A DNA stretch of 42,934 bases, from assembly GCA_964573895.1 (NCBI GenBank), contig CAZNLS010000006.1:1-42934 (forward strand), in the 5' to 3' direction. Below, one piece after another: positions 40,511-42,934 of this stretch (positions are counted from its first letter, which is position 1; the number at the start of each line of letters is the position of its first letter). The position numbers and the translations under genes are program-made. The notes beneath the pieces were generated by a model. It did not search any database, was not told the origin of the DNA, and saw only the letters and a list, made by a program, of their open reading frames with translations. Origin of the DNA: CAZNLS01 sp964573895 (lineage in GTDB: Bacteria > Acidobacteriota > Aminicenantia > UBA2199).

Positions 40511-41010
40511 GATTTTTTCTGATCCTGTTTCTGATAAGTTTTTTATCTCTGTTTTCACAACAGAAAGAGTCTAAGACCGTCAAACAGGGAAAAGAGAAAA
40601 ACAGTGTAAAGTCCAAAACAACAAAAGTTAGACCGGGAATCCCCAAAGGTGAATTCGTCTATGATCCGATGGGTAGAAGAGACCCATTCTGGAATCTGCT
40701 CAAAAGAAACAGTTCGAGACTGAAGAAAAAAAGAAAGGAAGGACTGGAAGGACTTGATATTGACCAGTTAGAACTTGAAGGAATTGTTAAAGTCAAGGGG
40801 AAATATCTTGCATTGTTGAAAGGTCCTGACGGAAAACCCTATAAAGTTAAAGAAGGAGATAATGTTTATGATGGTACTATAGTCCGAATCGGAAGTCATA
40901 CCGTTGAATTTAAAAAAATTCTAACAGTTGCCCTGGGCGGAACTAAGGAGAGAATAATCATAAAAAGATTAAATCCTGAAGAGGAGGGTGTGAATAAAAA
41001 TGAAAAATAA
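40507..41010 (+). CDS. pilP: Type IV pilus assembly protein PilP
   Basis: PilP bridges PilNO to the PilQ secretin. The 167-aa protein has a signal peptide (RFFLILFLISFLSLFSQQ) without the lipobox Cys that makes canonical PilP a lipoprotein, a basic linker, and the HR-domain landmarks FVYDPMGRRDPFWNLL and LDIDQLELEGIVKVKGKYLALLKGPDGKPYKVKEGDNVYDGTIVRIGSHTVEFKK. It overlaps the pilQ start by 11 bp. Confidence 0.92.
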   Translation: MRFFLILFLISFLSLFSQQKESKTVKQGKEKNSVKSKTTKVRPGIPKGEFVYDPMGRRDPFWNLLKRNSSRLKKKRKEGLEGLDIDQLELEGIVKVKGKYLALLKGPDGKPYKVKEGDNVYDGTIVRIGSHTVEFKKILTVALGGTKERIIIKRLNPEEEGVNKNEK

Positions 41011-42934
41011 GATAATTATATTATTAGTCGTGATATTTTTAGCGGGGCTGTCACCCCTCTATCCTAAAACTGCAATAACAAATTTTGAATACCTGAAAGG
41101 TGTCGATTTTGTACAGCTTCATTTCAAAACAGATACTATTGTTCCCATCCCTGATCTTTTCTATCCAATTCAGAACAATTTTAAATATATTGTAATGAGG
41201 ATCGAAAATGTGAATTTTAAAGTCCCTGAAGACAATCTTGATTTTAATTCAAATGTAATTGAGAAAATGGAAGTTAAGAAGAATAACAGTGGTGTTGATG
41301 TAGAAATCTATCTTAAAGAGAGGGTTAACTACAGGGTTTTCTCAAATAAAAACGGACTCTATATCGAATTTCCGAAAGAAAAGAAGGATCCGGTCGGGAA
41401 AACGGTGCCGATTTTAAAAAAAGAGTCAGAAAAAAAACTCCCTGTCACCGGAAAGAAAAAGCCCGAGACTGGAATCAACTTTAAAAAAAGTGCATTTCTC
41501 AAGGGAATAAGTGTTGTAAAGAGTACCAATGAAATGCTTAAATTCAATATTGGTCTTTCAGGTCCTGTTAAATATAATGTAATACCAATTGAAAACAATC
41601 CCGCAAGGCTTGCAATAGATTTTAAAAATGTTACTTCCAGGAAGATAAAAAGATGGATAAATAAGCTGAATGTAAATAGTGTTCGTGGTGCATATAACTC
41701 ACCATCGGTTTTCCGTGTGGTATTTGACCTGGATTATCTGAAAGGATACCGGGTCGGATATTCGGGCAATAATCTTGAAGTAGAATTCAGGAAAAACGAA
41801 TTAAAAGTTTCTCCTGAAGAGAGTCGTGAAGGAATTGCAAAATCCGTTGCAAAGAAAAAATCTCTACCGGTCACAACACTGAAGACGCGTCCGGATTTTG
41901 TTGTTCTGAAAGGGAAGACTCTGAGAGAAAAAATAAAAAATATTCCCGCTTATGTAAAGAATAACAAAAATTCATCACCATCAAATGATTTATCTAAAGG
42001 AAAAAGTATCAAGTTGAACAGTAAACCGGGATTTTTCTCAGAAGAAAAATCCCGTGTCAATAAAAGTGATCTGAAGGGATTCGTCAAGTATAAAGATGAT
42101 AAAGGAGTTAGTCAGATCTCATATTTAAAAAATACTATTGCAGAGGGCCGGCAGGATTATACCGGTACTCCGATGGATTTTTCTTTTAAAAATGCGGATC
42201 TTACAAATGTGCTGAAATTTATCGCTCAGGTATCCAACCTTAATATTGTTGTGGATCCGGGAGTGACCGGGCGTATTTCTTCAGAGTTAAAACAGGTTCC
42301 CTGGGATCAGGCACTTGCACTGTTTTTAAAGATCAACAAGCTTGACATGGTTCTTGAAGGTAATATTCTCAGAATTGGAAGAGTTGATTCTCTTGCCAAA
42401 GAGGCTTCAATGAGAAGAAAACTCCAGGAAGCGCGTGAAATGGATGGCAAATTGGAAGTTACAACCCGTAAACTCAGCTATTCCAAAGCGGAAGATGTTA
42501 AAAAAATATTGACAAAGCAGCTTTCAAACAGGGGTGAGATAATTGTTGATGCGAGGACCAATCTTCTGATTATTTCCGAGATCCCGGATCGCATAAAAGT
42601 TATCGATAAGCTGATAGATACGCTTGATGCACCAAATCCTCAGGTTGCGATTGAGGCAAAAATTGTTGAAACTTCAACATCATTTATTAAAAACCTCGGT
42701 ATTCAATGGGGAACTAATATGTTTGCAGACTCTGCTCACGGGAACCAGACTAACCTGAGATTCCCAAACGAGATACAGGTTTATGGAGACAGAGGAGTTA
42801 ATACTCTTAATCCCGGTGTCACCAGTGGTCTACCGGGAGGAGGATATGCTATCAATGTGCCGGCAGCCGGAGCAGCAACCGGTAGTATGCTCGTCTCATT
42901 TGGGGATGCTGCGGGTACTTTTGTATGCATTACC
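41000..42934 (+). CDS. pilQ: Type IV pilus secretin PilQ, 3' end outside window
   Basis: PilQ forms the outer-membrane gate for the pilus. The 645 codons present encode a signal peptide (KNKIIILLVVIFLAGLSPLYP), two AMIN-type peptidoglycan-binding regions (about 25-115 and 160-260; the second ends RVVFDLDYLKGYRVGYSGNNLEVEF), a basic Ser/Lys linker, an STN/N0 domain (about 393-470; MDFSFKNADLTNVLKFIAQVSNLNIVVDPG), and an N1 domain (about 485-545; KLSYSKAEDVKKILTKQLSNRGEIIVDARTNLLIISEIPDRI). The secretin domain begins at VAIEAKIVETS and is cut off after about 95 residues. It starts with ATG at 41000 inside pilP. Confidence 0.94.
   Translation, partial: MKNKIIILLVVIFLAGLSPLYPKTAITNFEYLKGVDFVQLHFKTDTIVPIPDLFYPIQNNFKYIVMRIENVNFKVPEDNLDFNSNVIEKMEVKKNNSGVDVEIYLKERVNYRVFSNKNGLYIEFPKEKKDPVGKTVPILKKESEKKLPVTGKKKPETGINFKKSAFLKGISVVKSTNEMLKFNIGLSGPVKYNVIPIENNPARLAIDFKNVTSRKIKRWINKLNVNSVRGAYNSPSVFRVVFDLDYLKGYRVGYSGNNLEVEFRKNELKVSPEESREGIAKSVAKKKSLPVTTLKTRPDFVVLKGKTLREKIKNIPAYVKNNKNSSPSNDLSKGKSIKLNSKPGFFSEEKSRVNKSDLKGFVKYKDDKGVSQISYLKNTIAEGRQDYTGTPMDFSFKNADLTNVLKFIAQVSNLNIVVDPGVTGRISSELKQVPWDQALALFLKINKLDMVLEGNILRIGRVDSLAKEASMRRKLQEAREMDGKLEVTTRKLSYSKAEDVKKILTKQLSNRGEIIVDARTNLLIISEIPDRIKVIDKLIDTLDAPNPQVAIEAKIVETSTSFIKNLGIQWGTNMFADSAHGNQTNLRFPNEIQVYGDRGVNTLNPGVTSGLPGGGYAINVPAAGAATGSMLVSFGDAAGTFVCIT

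Overview
This AT-rich, densely packed window looks like chromosomal DNA of a diderm (Gram-negative type) bacterium. Evidence for an outer membrane is a type IV pilus alignment operon with the PilQ secretin, an OstA/LptD-like beta-barrel protein, a lipoprotein and several Sec-exported proteins. Recognisable promoters follow the ordinary sigma-70 pattern. Codon use is homogeneous by eye, and I see no transposase, integrase, phage gene, CRISPR array, tRNA or rRNA. I cannot place the organism beyond a low-GC diderm, probably from a poorly cultured phylum.

Layout. (1) 1-7071, plus: a class-I glutamine amidotransferase-fold hydrolase (C26), then the translation/RNA block nusA-infB-ylxP-rbfA-nrnA-truB, nearly all overlapping or abutting. 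(2) 7055-12356, minus: htrA/degQ, a dapF-like gene and a secreted PA-IL-lectin-like protein in one overlapping operon, then a Yip1 membrane protein and a CitMHS_2/NhaD-type transporter as single genes. (3) 12504-14156, plus: formate-THF ligase. (4) 14153-20894, minus: an overlapping chain purD-purE-mtaB-membrane protein-lipoprotein-LptD-like barrel-rsmA. (5) 21018-23030, plus: urocanate hydratase. (6) 23246-28073, minus: pilZ-domain gene, DUF6150 repeat gene, Ycf46-like AAA+ ATPase, acnB. (7) 28200-30238, plus: U32 peptidase-family protein and an atypical SDR. (8) 30239-37869, minus: rplU-rpmA-obg-nadD-rsfS-sigma54 activator-rlmH-M64 peptidase, a secreted bactofilin-like repeat protein, a small membrane protein, and tsaC with a small Sm-like protein. 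(9) 38234-42934, plus: pilM-pilN-pilO-pilP-pilQ, with pilQ cut by the window edge.

How the parts work together. Most of the window is core machinery: transcription/translation factors, ribosome assembly and modification (RbfA, RsmA, Obg, RsfS, RlmH, L21, L27), tRNA modification (TruB, MtaB, TsaC, perhaps U32), purine synthesis (PurD, PurE), NAD synthesis (NadD) and C1/TCA/histidine metabolism (Fhs, AcnB, HutU). Envelope functions are interleaved: HtrA quality control, an LptD-like barrel, a secreted metallopeptidase and the type IV pilus inner-membrane platform and secretin.

I did not find one clearly new multi-gene system. The most notable observations are three proteins of familiar families whose key catalytic residues are replaced: a DapF homologue without either catalytic cysteine, a receiver-less sigma54 activator whose Walker B acidic pair reads N-Q and whose GAFTGA loop reads GAFSGA, and an SDR without the Tyr/Lys pair. 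Also of interest are a translationally coupled PilZ/DUF6150 pair, a perfect 18-bp palindrome, and repeated TTACATC plus A/T-tract motifs shared by the pilZ and pil upstream regions.
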